A stretch of 64,000 nt of DNA from assembly GCA_016703765.1 (NCBI GenBank), contig JADJBL010000012.1:62001-126000 (forward strand), given 5' to 3'. The notes under the pieces are model-generated. The model saw only the letters and a program-made list of their open reading frames with translations, made no database searches and had not been told where the DNA came from. The position numbers and the translations under genes are program-made. Of this stretch, positions 29,690 to 38,621 are shown in pieces. The stretch is from Saprospirales bacterium (lineage in GTDB: Bacteria > Bacteroidota > Bacteroidia > Chitinophagales > Saprospiraceae). Each line of letters opens with the position of its first letter. Position 1 is the stretch's first letter.

Positions 29690-29793
29690 ATAGTGACTGG
29701 TGACTAGTGACTAGTGACTAGTATTTAGTTCTATACTTTACCAGTCACCAGTCACCAGTCACCAGTCACCAGTCACAGTCACCAGTCACCGTT
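29690..29793. repeat. Inverted array of 7-bp units (TAGTGAC / CAGTCAC)
   Basis: About four TAGTGAC-type units (29694-29725) face about six CCAGTCA-type units (29750-29790) around an AT-rich centre. It sits right after the stop of the PorV-like gene (29794, minus strand). It is not a CRISPR: units are 7 bp, contiguous and inverted, with no spacers. Confidence 0.8.
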
Positions 29794-30873
29794 TCACTTT
29801 TTCGGCCTCAAATTCGCCATCAGGGAAATGATATGGGAGTAGCGATTTTGCGAATCGCCCAGATCGGTGTAGGCGTAATCGACGGTGAAGACGCCCAGTT
29901 TCAACCCCACCCCGATACTGGGCCGTGCGGACCAAAATTCGTCTTTGGCGAAGGACTGTTCCTGTTGAAACTGGTTGACCCCCGTGCGAATGAACACGAA
30001 ATCGTTGTAGCCCAATTCGATGCCGGCCCCGGGGTCGATGCTGAAGGGATCGCCGGAGACGAGGGTGTTGCGGCGGCCATCGGTCGTGACATGGAGGCTG
30101 ATCTCGGGCTGGAGGCTCACCTTGCCGCTCCGCCACAGATAGCCGGTTCCAAACAGCAGTTGGGGGCGCGTTACTTCGAGGGACTGAATATCCGGCAGCT
30201 CATTGCCGGTAGCGACGAGCACGGCTTTTTCTTCTTCCGTAAAACTGACCGTCCAGGCATTGAAGGTGCTGGAGATATCCCGGCCCATCAAGCCGAAGCG
30301 CCAGCGGCCCGTCTCCAGGCGGGCGGCCAGGTCCAGCCCGAAGCCCCAGGAGTTGGCAAAGCTGCCGATTATGCGGTGGATGACCTTGACATTGCCACCC
30401 AGGGCGAGCTTGCCACCGAGAAAGGAGGTTTGTTGTCCCATCCCGGCCAGGATGGCGTAGTCTGCGGCGGAGAACTCCACGATATTGTCGTAATTGACGT
30501 TTCCCTCCTCGTCGAACAGGGAAAGGGTGTTGGGGATCCCGTCGATGCCGAAGCGGATGGCCGAGATACCCAGCCGGCGTTTGCCGTTTGCAAAGGGAAT
30601 GGAGAAGCCCAGATAGTCGTATTTTCCGATCCCGGCAAACCATTCGGCGTGCATGGCGCCGATCTGAAGCCCTTCTTCCGCCGGAAGCGCCGCAAGCCCC
30701 GCGGGATTCCAGTAACCGGCCGTGACGTCGGTGGTGCTCGCGATCACCGCATTGCCCATCGCCTGTGCGCGGGCGCTGATGCCGATGTTCAAAAATTCAT
30801 TGCTGTACTTTTGGGCATTTGCCTGGGAAATGCCCGTAAATGCCAGAAGAATAAGAGGGTAATATATCTTCAT
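29794..30873 (-). CDS. PorV/PorQ family outer-membrane barrel protein
   Basis: A 359-residue protein with a signal peptide (LILLAFTGISQANA). The mature start KYSNEFLNIGISARAQAMGN and VTAGYWNPAGLA are the hallmarks of the PorV/PorQ (FadL-like) family of T9SS. PorV is a barrel that shuttles T9SS cargo from the translocon to the attachment complex; PorQ and other paralogues have related roles. Residues 80-359 alternate polar and apolar residues as expected of barrel strands. It stands alone here, away from other T9SS machinery, so it may be a PorV2-type paralogue rather than the main PorV. Many T9SS cargo genes lie in this window. Confidence 0.85.
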   Translation of the reverse strand: MKIYYPLILLAFTGISQANAQKYSNEFLNIGISARAQAMGNAVIASTTDVTAGYWNPAGLAALPAEEGLQIGAMHAEWFAGIGKYDYLGFSIPFANGKRRLGISAIRFGIDGIPNTLSLFDEEGNVNYDNIVEFSAADYAILAGMGQQTSFLGGKLALGGNVKVIHRIIGSFANSWGFGLDLAARLETGRWRFGLMGRDISSTFNAWTVSFTEEEKAVLVATGNELPDIQSLEVTRPQLLFGTGYLWRSGKVSLQPEISLHVTTDGRRNTLVSGDPFSIDPGAGIELGYNDFVFIRTGVNQFQQEQSFAKDEFWSARPSIGVGLKLGVFTVDYAYTDLGDSQNRYSHIISLMANLRPKK

Positions 30874-31023
30874 AATTTTTCCGATAAACGGTATGAATTT
30901 TGAAATCCTGTTTAAAACGCGGATGCCCTTTTCGTGGTGTGCAAATATCCTATAAAATTGCCGCGGGTGGGAAAGCAGCGATTTAAATTTTCGGGGTATC
31001 TGCCATTAAAGAAAAGAGAAGAA

Positions 31024-32716
31024 ATGATCCAAGCCTACAAGTTGTTGTTGATTTCCGCCATACTGATCGTCTCCGCTTGCCGGGAGGATGTGGATCAATT
31101 CATTCCCCAGCCCGAAGAACCGGATACCGAATTCGTCTCCGCCGCTTTGCTCGGCAAGGTGCACTCTCTCGACGGAGCTTCCGTGGAGGGAGCACAGATC
31201 CGCTTTCACGGCTCCGCCACCGCCTCCGACGCATCGGGATTCTTTTTCCTCCCGGATGTATTGGCGCCCAGCCTGAATGCAGTGTTGGAGGTCAGCAGCC
31301 CCGGCTTTTTTACCGCATACCAGCGCCTACCCTGGACCGCCGGAGCAGAACTGCGCGCAGATATCAGCCTCGCCCCGAAAGACCTGGCAGCTTCCCTGCC
31401 CAATTCGACGGGCGGACAAATAGAGCTGCAAGAAGGCTTTTGGCTCGAGATCCCGCCACAGGGCCTGGAATACCAGACCGGCGATCCCTTTGACGGGAAC
31501 GCCCAGATCTACGCCTATTGGATGGACCCTTCCGCGCCGGATTTTCATCAGCTGGCCCCGGCCGGCGCTTTTGGATTGGATTTCGACGGCGCACCGCGGT
31601 ACCTCAGTTCATTTGGGGTCCTTGCCCTCGAACTGAGCGACGAAAATGGCCTTCCCCTTCGCACGGTCCCCGGGCAAACCCTCGACCTCCACTTCCCGGT
31701 TCCTCCCTCCATGAGCGGAATCGCCCCTTCCGAGCTTTCGCTTTGGTCGTTCGACCCCTTGAATGGGGCCTGGAAGGAAAGCGCTTCCGTGTCGCTGTTC
31801 AATCAATATTATTCGGCAAAAACGCCCTCCGGCCTGTTCTGGAATGTGGCCTCTTCCAGGCCTTCCGTGACGGTGAAAGGCTGGATCAAACGCCCCGACG
31901 GCAGCCCGGCACGGGAAAGTCAAATCCGCATCCTGGACTCCGGCGGTTCCTTCCTGGCACAGGGCAGCGCCCAAAATCTGGGCCAATTTATCCTGTCCGT
32001 CCCCGGAAACACCCCAGCTACACTCCAACTGCTCGACCTGTGCGGCGATGAACAATATACCCAGCAACTCCCTTCCCTGCAGGGAAACGTCAGCCTGAAC
32101 CCCATCGTGCTGGCTCAGGATGAGCATATCCTGGTGAAAGGAACCCTGCTCGATTGCGACGAAGCCCCCGTTTCGCTTGGCTATGTCCAGATCCTGACGG
32201 GAGAAAAGGAAGTGCTGCTTCCCCTGGTGAATGGCTCGTTTTCCGCTTATCTGCCGGTATGCCCCGACGATATCGTCACCCTGATCGGGTTTGACCTGGA
32301 CAGGGGCTTTCAAACCACTCCGGTGAGCTTCCCCGCAGGCGCGCAGGTGGACGCGGGCAATTGGATCCTGTGCAACGACGCTCCCGAATACATCAGTTTT
32401 AACCTCGATGGAGAAGTGTACTTCAGCAGCGTGCCCGACCTGGATGTCGACGGGTCGCTTACAACTATTTTAGAGTCGTCCCTCGGCGTTTCGCTTTCCT
32501 TCGAAGGGAATGCGCCGGGCACTTACTCCGTGCTGCTGCCGGGCTTTTCCCTTCCGGGACTTACCGGTGCGAATACCAATTCCATCGATATAGACCTGAA
32601 TATTTCGAAGTTCGATCCCCGGGGGCTATGTGATCGGCTCCTTTAACGGGAAAGCCACCGAATTGGGTGGGGCGGAGCGGCAGATTTCCGGGGTATTTAA
32701 ACTGCAGAGGATTTGA
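31024..32716 (+). CDS. Lipoprotein with carboxypeptidase-regulatory-like repeats (frameshift near 32620)
   Basis: About 563 residues. I start it at 31024 (MIQAYKLLLISAILIVSAC, lipobox VSAC) with a purine-rich stretch upstream. Residues about 45-115 resemble a carboxypeptidase-regulatory fold (LLGKVHSLDGASVEGAQIRF, ASGFFFLPDV). A second unit is near 290-360 (VTVKGWIKRPDGSPARESQI), with a third set after 375. The computed frame ends at 32646. The next frame, entered in the C4G5 run at 32617-32625, continues GYVIGSFNGKATEL and ends KLQRI at 32716, directly against the stop of the convergent AAA+ gene. That fit suggests one spurious or mutated G. Function unknown; probably an outer-membrane-anchored structural protein. 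Confidence 0.72.
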
Positions 32717-34990
32717 TTATTTAACCTCTACCACCAGTTTTTCCTCGACAATATCCAGCAAAAGCGTCCGCGCCAGCGGCGTCGGATTCTTTACCAGCCA
32801 GCGGGACAGGGGGTAGACAATATGGTCTTCGATGGCCCGCTGCAAGGGCCTGGCCCCATATCTTTCGTCGAACCCCACTTTGACGAGCCGTTCGAGCAGA
32901 CGCTCGGAGTATTCCAGCCGGATCTTGTATTTGGCGATGCCCTCGCGCTTTTCCAGGTCCCTTAATTCTTTAATGGCAATTTTCCCGATATCTTCTTTTC
33001 CCAGGGCATTGAAAAGGACCATTTGGTCGAGGCGGTTGACGAATTCGGGGCGGAAGAATTTTTCGACCGCGGAGAAAAAACGGCGCTCAAACGAGGTGGC
33101 GTCTCCAAAACCGATCGATTTTTGGCTTTGAGCCCCCAGGTTGCTGGTCATAATGATAATGGTATTTCGAAAATCCGTAACCCGGCCCACCGAGTCGACG
33201 AGGATGCCTTCGTCCAGCACGGTGAGGAGGGCGTCGAAAACCGATGAATGGGCTTTTTCGACCTCGTCGAGCAGCAACACGGCAAAAGGCCGTTCGCGAA
33301 TCTCCTTGACGACCAATCCGACCTCCTGTCCGAAGCCGATGAGCCGGGAGAGCTCTCCCGGCGCCTGAAACTCGCTCATGTCGATGCGCACCAGCGGTTT
33401 TTTGCGCTGACCCTTTCCGAAAAAATAATCGGCGAGAGCCTGCGCGCTGGCCGTTTTGCCCACCCCGGTAGGTCCGGCGAACAAGAGCGTAGTGATCGGC
33501 TTATGCGGATTGTTCAGGCCGGCCTTGTAAATTTTGACGATGCCGCACAACTTCTCCACCGCTTCCTCCTGGCCGATAATCCGCCGGTTGAAATAGTCGC
33601 GGAGCTCTTCCTGGTCGAGCAGCATGTCGTCGCGGAGAAAGATTTCCGGAAGGCCGGTTTGCTGGGTAAACTGGGTGATCACCTCCTCGACGCCGATCTT
33701 CAGCTGTCCCGAAATGCGGGCGTCGTGAACGCACTGGGCCAGAAATTTGATCCCCTTCCCCGGAAACACCTCATAGGGATAATAGCGTTTCAACAGCCGG
33801 TAGGCCAATTGCTGGGAGTCGCCCGGAATGGCGATGTCCTGGGTCTGCTGGATATAGGTCGAAAACTTTTCCAGAATGATATGCACCGTCTTTTCCTCCA
33901 TCGGCGGAATCTCCACCACCTGAAACAGTTCGGCAAAACCGGGCAGCATTTGCCGGAGCCGGTCCAGCTGAACAGGGGTCAATTCTCCGACCAGTTGCAG
34001 GTCGCCCTGACGGAGGTAGGATTGTATAAAGGCCGCGACGGAATCCTCCGCGCCATAGCCCCCGGTGAGCAGCAATTGCATGAGGTCCTCCACCCAGAGG
34101 ATGCCGTTGACCCATTTGAGTTCCTGAATCAATTGCTCCACCAACTCCTGCCATTCCCCGAGGTATTTGGTGGTGGCGGTGATCCTTTGGGCCATGATGC
34201 GCCAGAAGGTCCTTTTCCTCGATTCGCGCCTGCTTTCGGAGTGGATCTTGCGCATGGCCTGGCGCAGGACCGCGCTTTTCCCGGCGCCGCTTGGGCCGAC
34301 CAGCAGGACATTGGCCCGTTGGTATACGAGTTTTTCCATCACCTGGCTCACCGCCCATTCCATTTCCCAGGCCACCTCCGGAAAGGAGTTGCGCTGCCTG
34401 GCGCCGCCCGCGAAAGGGTAGGGTTCCGTCAGGCGATCGAGGACCTGGTTCTTCTCTTCAAACACAAAGGGCTTCCAGACCGGATTTCTGTCCAGATTGA
34501 CGCGGATCTCCACCTGATCCATTTCGGGCAGGGGCATTTGGGCATACTGGTAGAGCAGCTCCGGCGGGTAGGCATACAGCAGGTTGGTCGCAAAACTGCG
34601 TATAAGGCTGTTGAGTTCCGAGGGGTCGTAATAAATAAAACTCTCCCCCAATAGCGGAAAATGACATTCCAGATGGCCGTAAAAGCTCTCTCCCGTTAGG
34701 GCCGGCACGGGAATTTCCACCGGATGGGTAAGCTGGAAAGCTTTTCCCTTCAAGCGATAGGTCGGCGTGATCCGGACGCGGACGATGCGCAAAGTCGCCC
34801 GATAGAGATCCGATTCCGGGTAGGTAGCCGTTTTTTTATACTCTTTGGCCAGGAAATCCGTCAGTGATTTTTTGACTTTTCGAAGGTCGTGTTCGACCAC
34901 CTGGTAATCCGTGCCCAGCAACATGCCGAGCACTGCGTCGTCGGCAAGGCGAAAATAAAGCAGGGGATAGGTCAGGTTTTCGAGCGCCAT
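32717..34990 (-). CDS. Clp-type AAA+ ATPase with non-standard N-terminal domain
   Basis: A 757-residue cytoplasmic protein with two AAA+ modules of the ClpA/B/C class. Module 1 has Walker A GPSGAGKSAV near residue 230 and ILWVEDLMQ in place of the usual Walker B. Module 2 has GPTGVGKTAS near 505, VLLLDEVEKAH near 575, TSNLGAQ and the C-terminal D2-small region (FDERYGARPLQRAIEDHI). The loop SIGFGD near 627 occupies the position of the ClpP-binding IGF/IGL loop, which ClpB lacks. Residues 1-205 are not the double Clp_N repeat and I do not recognise them. Likely an unfoldase of specialised substrates, perhaps with ClpP. It is divergent from the VWA gene. Confidence 0.82.
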   Translation of the reverse strand: MALENLTYPLLYFRLADDAVLGMLLGTDYQVVEHDLRKVKKSLTDFLAKEYKKTATYPESDLYRATLRIVRVRITPTYRLKGKAFQLTHPVEIPVPALTGESFYGHLECHFPLLGESFIYYDPSELNSLIRSFATNLLYAYPPELLYQYAQMPLPEMDQVEIRVNLDRNPVWKPFVFEEKNQVLDRLTEPYPFAGGARQRNSFPEVAWEMEWAVSQVMEKLVYQRANVLLVGPSGAGKSAVLRQAMRKIHSESRRESRKRTFWRIMAQRITATTKYLGEWQELVEQLIQELKWVNGILWVEDLMQLLLTGGYGAEDSVAAFIQSYLRQGDLQLVGELTPVQLDRLRQMLPGFAELFQVVEIPPMEEKTVHIILEKFSTYIQQTQDIAIPGDSQQLAYRLLKRYYPYEVFPGKGIKFLAQCVHDARISGQLKIGVEEVITQFTQQTGLPEIFLRDDMLLDQEELRDYFNRRIIGQEEAVEKLCGIVKIYKAGLNNPHKPITTLLFAGPTGVGKTASAQALADYFFGKGQRKKPLVRIDMSEFQAPGELSRLIGFGQEVGLVVKEIRERPFAVLLLDEVEKAHSSVFDALLTVLDEGILVDSVGRVTDFRNTIIIMTSNLGAQSQKSIGFGDATSFERRFFSAVEKFFRPEFVNRLDQMVLFNALGKEDIGKIAIKELRDLEKREGIAKYKIRLEYSERLLERLVKVGFDERYGARPLQRAIEDHIVYPLSRWLVKNPTPLARTLLLDIVEEKLVVEVK

Positions 34991-35127
34991 GCGGGCTAAG
35001 ATACCGCAAACTTGTTAATACTTCGTTAAGAAGAGGGCCTCTTGCGCCAAATTTTGCGGGTTTGCCATCCTGTGTTTGAATTTCCTTAACCCTCCCTTTT
35101 TATATTTCACCATTAAACCATATCGTT

Positions 35128-36261
35128 ATGCTTAAATCCATTTTCGGGCTGTTATCTTTTCTGGTAATCATGCCCGCCACCGTTGAGAATTTGCCCTCCC
35201 AAACCGAAGATTCAAAAGGCCACCACATCCAGGTAGCCTTATTGCTGGACACCTCCAACAGCATGGACGGCCTGATCGATCAGGCCAAATCGCAATTATG
35301 GAAAATGGTCAACGAACTGGCCACCTCCAAAAAAGACGGAGAATCTCCCACTATTGAAATCGCACTTTACGAGTATGGAAATGACGCGCTGTCCGGCGCC
35401 GAAGGCTACATCCGCCAGGTGACCGGCCTCACCGCAGACCTCGACCTCGTATCCGAAAAACTCTTTGGCCTGACAACCAACGGCGGTAGCGAATATTGCG
35501 GCGCCGTGATCAACCGCGCCGTGGGGCAACTGGTTTGGTCGGACAGCAATGACGATATGAAAATCATCATCGTCGCCGGAAACGAACCCTTCGACCAGGG
35601 CCCGGATCCCTACCGCGATGCATGCAAAACCGCTATCGGCAAAGGGATCATGATCAACACGATCTTTTGCGGCAACTACGACGAAGGGGTCAGGACTTTC
35701 TGGAAAGACGGCGCCGACCTCGCAGACGGCAAATATTTTAACATCGACCAGGACCAACAAGTCATTCATATTTCCACCCCCCACGACCAGCGCATCCTCG
35801 ACCTGAATGAAAAACTGAACAGCACCTACATTGGATATGGCGACCAGGGCGAACAACGGGTCCAGATGCAAAGCACACAAGACTCCAACGCCGCCAGCTA
35901 TGGCGCCGCCAACGCCGCCGAACGCGCATCCTTCAAAGCAAAAGAATCCTACAAAAACACCTCCTGGGACCTCGTAGACGCCATGGAAGAAGATGAGGCC
36001 GTGATCGAAAAACTGGATAAGGACGACCTTCCCGCAGAAATGAAGGACATGGACAAGAAGGAGCAAAAGGAATACGTCGAGGCCAAAGCCAAGGAGCGCG
36101 AAGAAGTCCGCAAGGAAATCCTCGAACTGGAAGAAAAAGCCAAAGAATATCAGGCTGAAAAACGCAAAGAAATGTCTGAAAGCGGCGAAGACACCCTCGA
36201 CAAGGTGATGTCCAAAACCATCCGCGAACAGGCGGAGAAGAAAGGATTTAAATACAACTAG
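35128..36261 (+). CDS. Exported von Willebrand factor A domain protein
   Basis: A 377-residue protein with a signal peptide (MLKSIFGLLSFLVIMPATVE). A VWA domain covers about 33-240 with a complete MIDAS start DTSNSM (Asp41) and TNGGSEYCGAVINRA further on. A charged, Glu/Lys-rich segment follows (about 275-365), likely a coiled coil (EKEQKEYVEAKAKEREEVRK-like in part). VWA domains bind proteins through a metal ion. It is followed by a VIT-VWA gene in the same direction, across a repeat-rich spacer, and is divergent from the Clp-type ATPase. The role is unknown. Confidence 0.85.
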   Translation: MLKSIFGLLSFLVIMPATVENLPSQTEDSKGHHIQVALLLDTSNSMDGLIDQAKSQLWKMVNELATSKKDGESPTIEIALYEYGNDALSGAEGYIRQVTGLTADLDLVSEKLFGLTTNGGSEYCGAVINRAVGQLVWSDSNDDMKIIIVAGNEPFDQGPDPYRDACKTAIGKGIMINTIFCGNYDEGVRTFWKDGADLADGKYFNIDQDQQVIHISTPHDQRILDLNEKLNSTYIGYGDQGEQRVQMQSTQDSNAASYGAANAAERASFKAKESYKNTSWDLVDAMEEDEAVIEKLDKDDLPAEMKDMDKKEQKEYVEAKAKEREEVRKEILELEEKAKEYQAEKRKEMSESGEDTLDKVMSKTIREQAEKKGFKYN

Positions 36262-36359
36262 GTTGTTAGGTGATTGGGTTGTTAGGTTGTTGGGTTATTA
36301 GGATGAATTCCCCCAACAACCTAACAACCTAAACACCAAATAACCCAACCACCCAAATT
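36262..36359. repeat. Inverted array of 8-bp units (GGTTGTTA / CTAACAAC)
   Basis: Five units of the type GGTTGTTA or GGTTGTTG up to about 36300 face complementary units up to 36350 around GAATTCCCCC. It fills the whole gap between the VWA and VIT-VWA genes and would fold into a long hairpin in RNA. Confidence 0.8.
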
Positions 36360-38564
36360 ATGATAAAGCTTTTTCCCATTAGCCTGCTTCTTACTATTAG
36401 CATAATCCCGGCCCTGTCACAAAGAATCATCATCCCCGAACCGCCCATGCCGAGGCCCCAGCCGGGGATGTTCGAGCTGGAGTTGAGGGAGCTGAAGGTC
36501 GATGTGTCGATCGAAAACGGGAACGCGACGACGACCCTGGACCAGGTGTTTTTCAACCCCACGGCCAACCAGTTGCAGGGGAATTACATGTTTCCGCTGC
36601 CCAAAGAGGTGGCGGTGCAGCAGTTTACGATGTTCATCAATGGGGTAGAAACGAAAGGAGAACTCCTCGACGCTCAAAAGGCCCGGCAGATTTACGAGGA
36701 TATCGTGAGGCGTTTTCAGGACCCGGCCTTGCTCGAATTCAGCGAACAAGGGTTGGCCAGGATGCGGGTTTTCCCCATCCAGCCGCACTCCGAGGTCCGC
36801 ATCAAGCTGGTTTACCAACACTACCTTCCGGAAGACAACCGGACATTGGCCTATTCTCTTCCGTTTTCCAATACCAAACAGAAGGTGAAAACGGCTGCAG
36901 TGCGGGTGCGGATCAAATCTTCCGACCCTCTGAAGGCCATCTATTCCCCGACCCATGCGGTGGACGTTCACCGCGACGGAGAGCGCGAAGCTTCGGTGGG
37001 TTTCGAATTGGGGGATAGCCCGCTCAATCATGCCTTCCAGCTTTTCTATCAGACCACCCGAAATATCCTCGACGCCTCTCTGCTCAGCTACCGCGACGGA
37101 TCCGATCCGAAGGGCTTCTTTTCCGTCAATTTGAGTCCGGGGTATGGCGAAATGTCTTCCATCGCCGAAAAGGACGTCATTTTCATCGTCGACGCCTCCG
37201 GCAGTATGTCCGGCGACAAGATGGAGCAGGCCCGCAAAGCCCTTCAGTTTTGCATCGACAAGCTCGGCCCCAACGACGCATTCAACATCGTGCGATTCTC
37301 CACCGAAGCCAGCCGACTGTTCGACCGCCTGGTAGAAGCCAAGCCTTCCAACAAGACACTTGCGCTCGATTTTGTCAAGAAACTGGAAGCCATCGGCGGG
37401 ACGAACGTGGAGGAGGGATTTCAGTTGGCGCTCGAAAACCAGGCAGCCAGAACCGGCAGGCCTTTGTTCCTGCTCTTTTTCACCGATGGAAAACCGACGA
37501 TCGGCGAAACGCAGATCGACCCCTTGCTCAAGCGCATCGAAAGCTTCGGCATCAAAGGGTCGAGGGTGTTCACCATCGGCATCGGCACGGAGCTCAACGC
37601 CCAGTTGCTCGACCGCCTGACCGAACAAACCCTGGGCTACCGGATGTATGTCGCCGCCAACGAAGACCTGGAGCAAAAGGTGTCCGATTTCTACCTCAAG
37701 ATCGCCTACCCCGTGCTGACGGACATCGAATGGAGCATCGACGGAGGGATAAAAACCTCTGAGGTGTATCCGAAAAAACTGCCCGACCTGTTCCGCGGCG
37801 AATCGCTGGCTTTGTTCGGCCGTTACGAGGGCAAAGGCCCCGGCAAACTGAAGCTGAGCGGTAAAATGAACGGATCGCCGGTGTCCTACACTTTCGATCT
37901 GAATTTTCCGGAAGAAGAAACGCGCAACGCCTTTCTCCCGCCCTTGTGGGGCACGCGGGCTGTGGGATACCTGTTAGAGCAAATCCGGCTTCGCGGAGAG
38001 TCGAAGGAACTGGTGGACGAGGTGGTCCGGATTGCCAAAAAATACGGCATCCTCACACCTTATACCAGCTACCTGATCATCGAGGACGAGGCTATGCTGA
38101 TCGGCCAGAACCGCATGCGGGAGGACGACGCCCTGTTTGCACCCCGCATGACCACGGCGGACAAGCAGCGGCAATCCGGCGAATACAAGGACGCCGTTTC
38201 GGAAGAAGGCGCCGGCAGCGTCCGCGCCAGCGATGAATTTCAGACCATGAACCAATCCACCAACCTCGCCGATGCCCAGGTGGGAAAAAGCCGTATGCAG
38301 TACGGCGGACCCGGAAATACCCACAACATGGTCGAGGAAGTAGCCCAGGTGCAAGGCAGGGCCCTTTACAATAACAACGGCGCCTGGCAGGACAGCGACT
38401 GGGCAGAAGCAGTCTCCAACCGAAACAAGGTCAACCGCGTCCAGTTCAATACCACGGCCTATTACCAGCTCCTGAAAGACCAGCCCGATACCGCTCCTTT
38501 CCTGAGCCTAGGACAGAATGTCCGCTTCTTTTGGGAAGGGGAATGGTGGGAAGTTTATTTGTGA
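36360..38564 (+). CDS. VIT and VWA domain-containing protein
   Basis: A 734-residue exported protein with a signal peptide (LFPISLLLTISIIPALS). A VIT (vault/inter-alpha-trypsin) domain covers about 35-160, with FFNPTANQLQGNYMFPLP and KARQIYEDIVRRFQDPALLE. A VWA domain follows with MIDAS DASGSMSG (Asp278) and later TDGKPTIGETQ. The C-terminal third includes YGILTPYTSYLIIEDE, which is conserved in bacterial VIT-VWA proteins, then a low-complexity tail. The family resembles inter-alpha-trypsin inhibitor heavy chains; bacterial roles are unclear. The upstream neighbour is another VWA protein, so the pair may work together at the envelope. Confidence 0.92.
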   Translation: MIKLFPISLLLTISIIPALSQRIIIPEPPMPRPQPGMFELELRELKVDVSIENGNATTTLDQVFFNPTANQLQGNYMFPLPKEVAVQQFTMFINGVETKGELLDAQKARQIYEDIVRRFQDPALLEFSEQGLARMRVFPIQPHSEVRIKLVYQHYLPEDNRTLAYSLPFSNTKQKVKTAAVRVRIKSSDPLKAIYSPTHAVDVHRDGEREASVGFELGDSPLNHAFQLFYQTTRNILDASLLSYRDGSDPKGFFSVNLSPGYGEMSSIAEKDVIFIVDASGSMSGDKMEQARKALQFCIDKLGPNDAFNIVRFSTEASRLFDRLVEAKPSNKTLALDFVKKLEAIGGTNVEEGFQLALENQAARTGRPLFLLFFTDGKPTIGETQIDPLLKRIESFGIKGSRVFTIGIGTELNAQLLDRLTEQTLGYRMYVAANEDLEQKVSDFYLKIAYPVLTDIEWSIDGGIKTSEVYPKKLPDLFRGESLALFGRYEGKGPGKLKLSGKMNGSPVSYTFDLNFPEEETRNAFLPPLWGTRAVGYLLEQIRLRGESKELVDEVVRIAKKYGILTPYTSYLIIEDEAMLIGQNRMREDDALFAPRMTTADKQRQSGEYKDAVSEEGAGSVRASDEFQTMNQSTNLADAQVGKSRMQYGGPGNTHNMVEEVAQVQGRALYNNNGAWQDSDWAEAVSNRNKVNRVQFNTTAYYQLLKDQPDTAPFLSLGQNVRFFWEGEWWEVYL

Positions 38565-38621
38565 TTGAGTGATTGAGTGATTGAGTGATTCTTTCACTCA
38601 ATCACTCAATCACTCAATGAT
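38565..38621. repeat. Inverted array of 8-bp units (TGATTGAG / CTCAATCA)
   Basis: About four TGATTGAG units face about four CTCAATCA units around TTCTTT, between the convergent VIT-VWA and S46 peptidase stops. A bidirectional terminator is the likely function. Confidence 0.85.

Noticed and set aside
29690..29793. CRISPR-like short repeats
   Set aside because: The units are 7 bp, contiguous and arranged as an inverted pair. No spacers, no leader and no cas genes are present.
33248..34654. 468-codon plus-strand open frame
   Set aside because: Antisense to the Clp-type ATPase with two P-loops.
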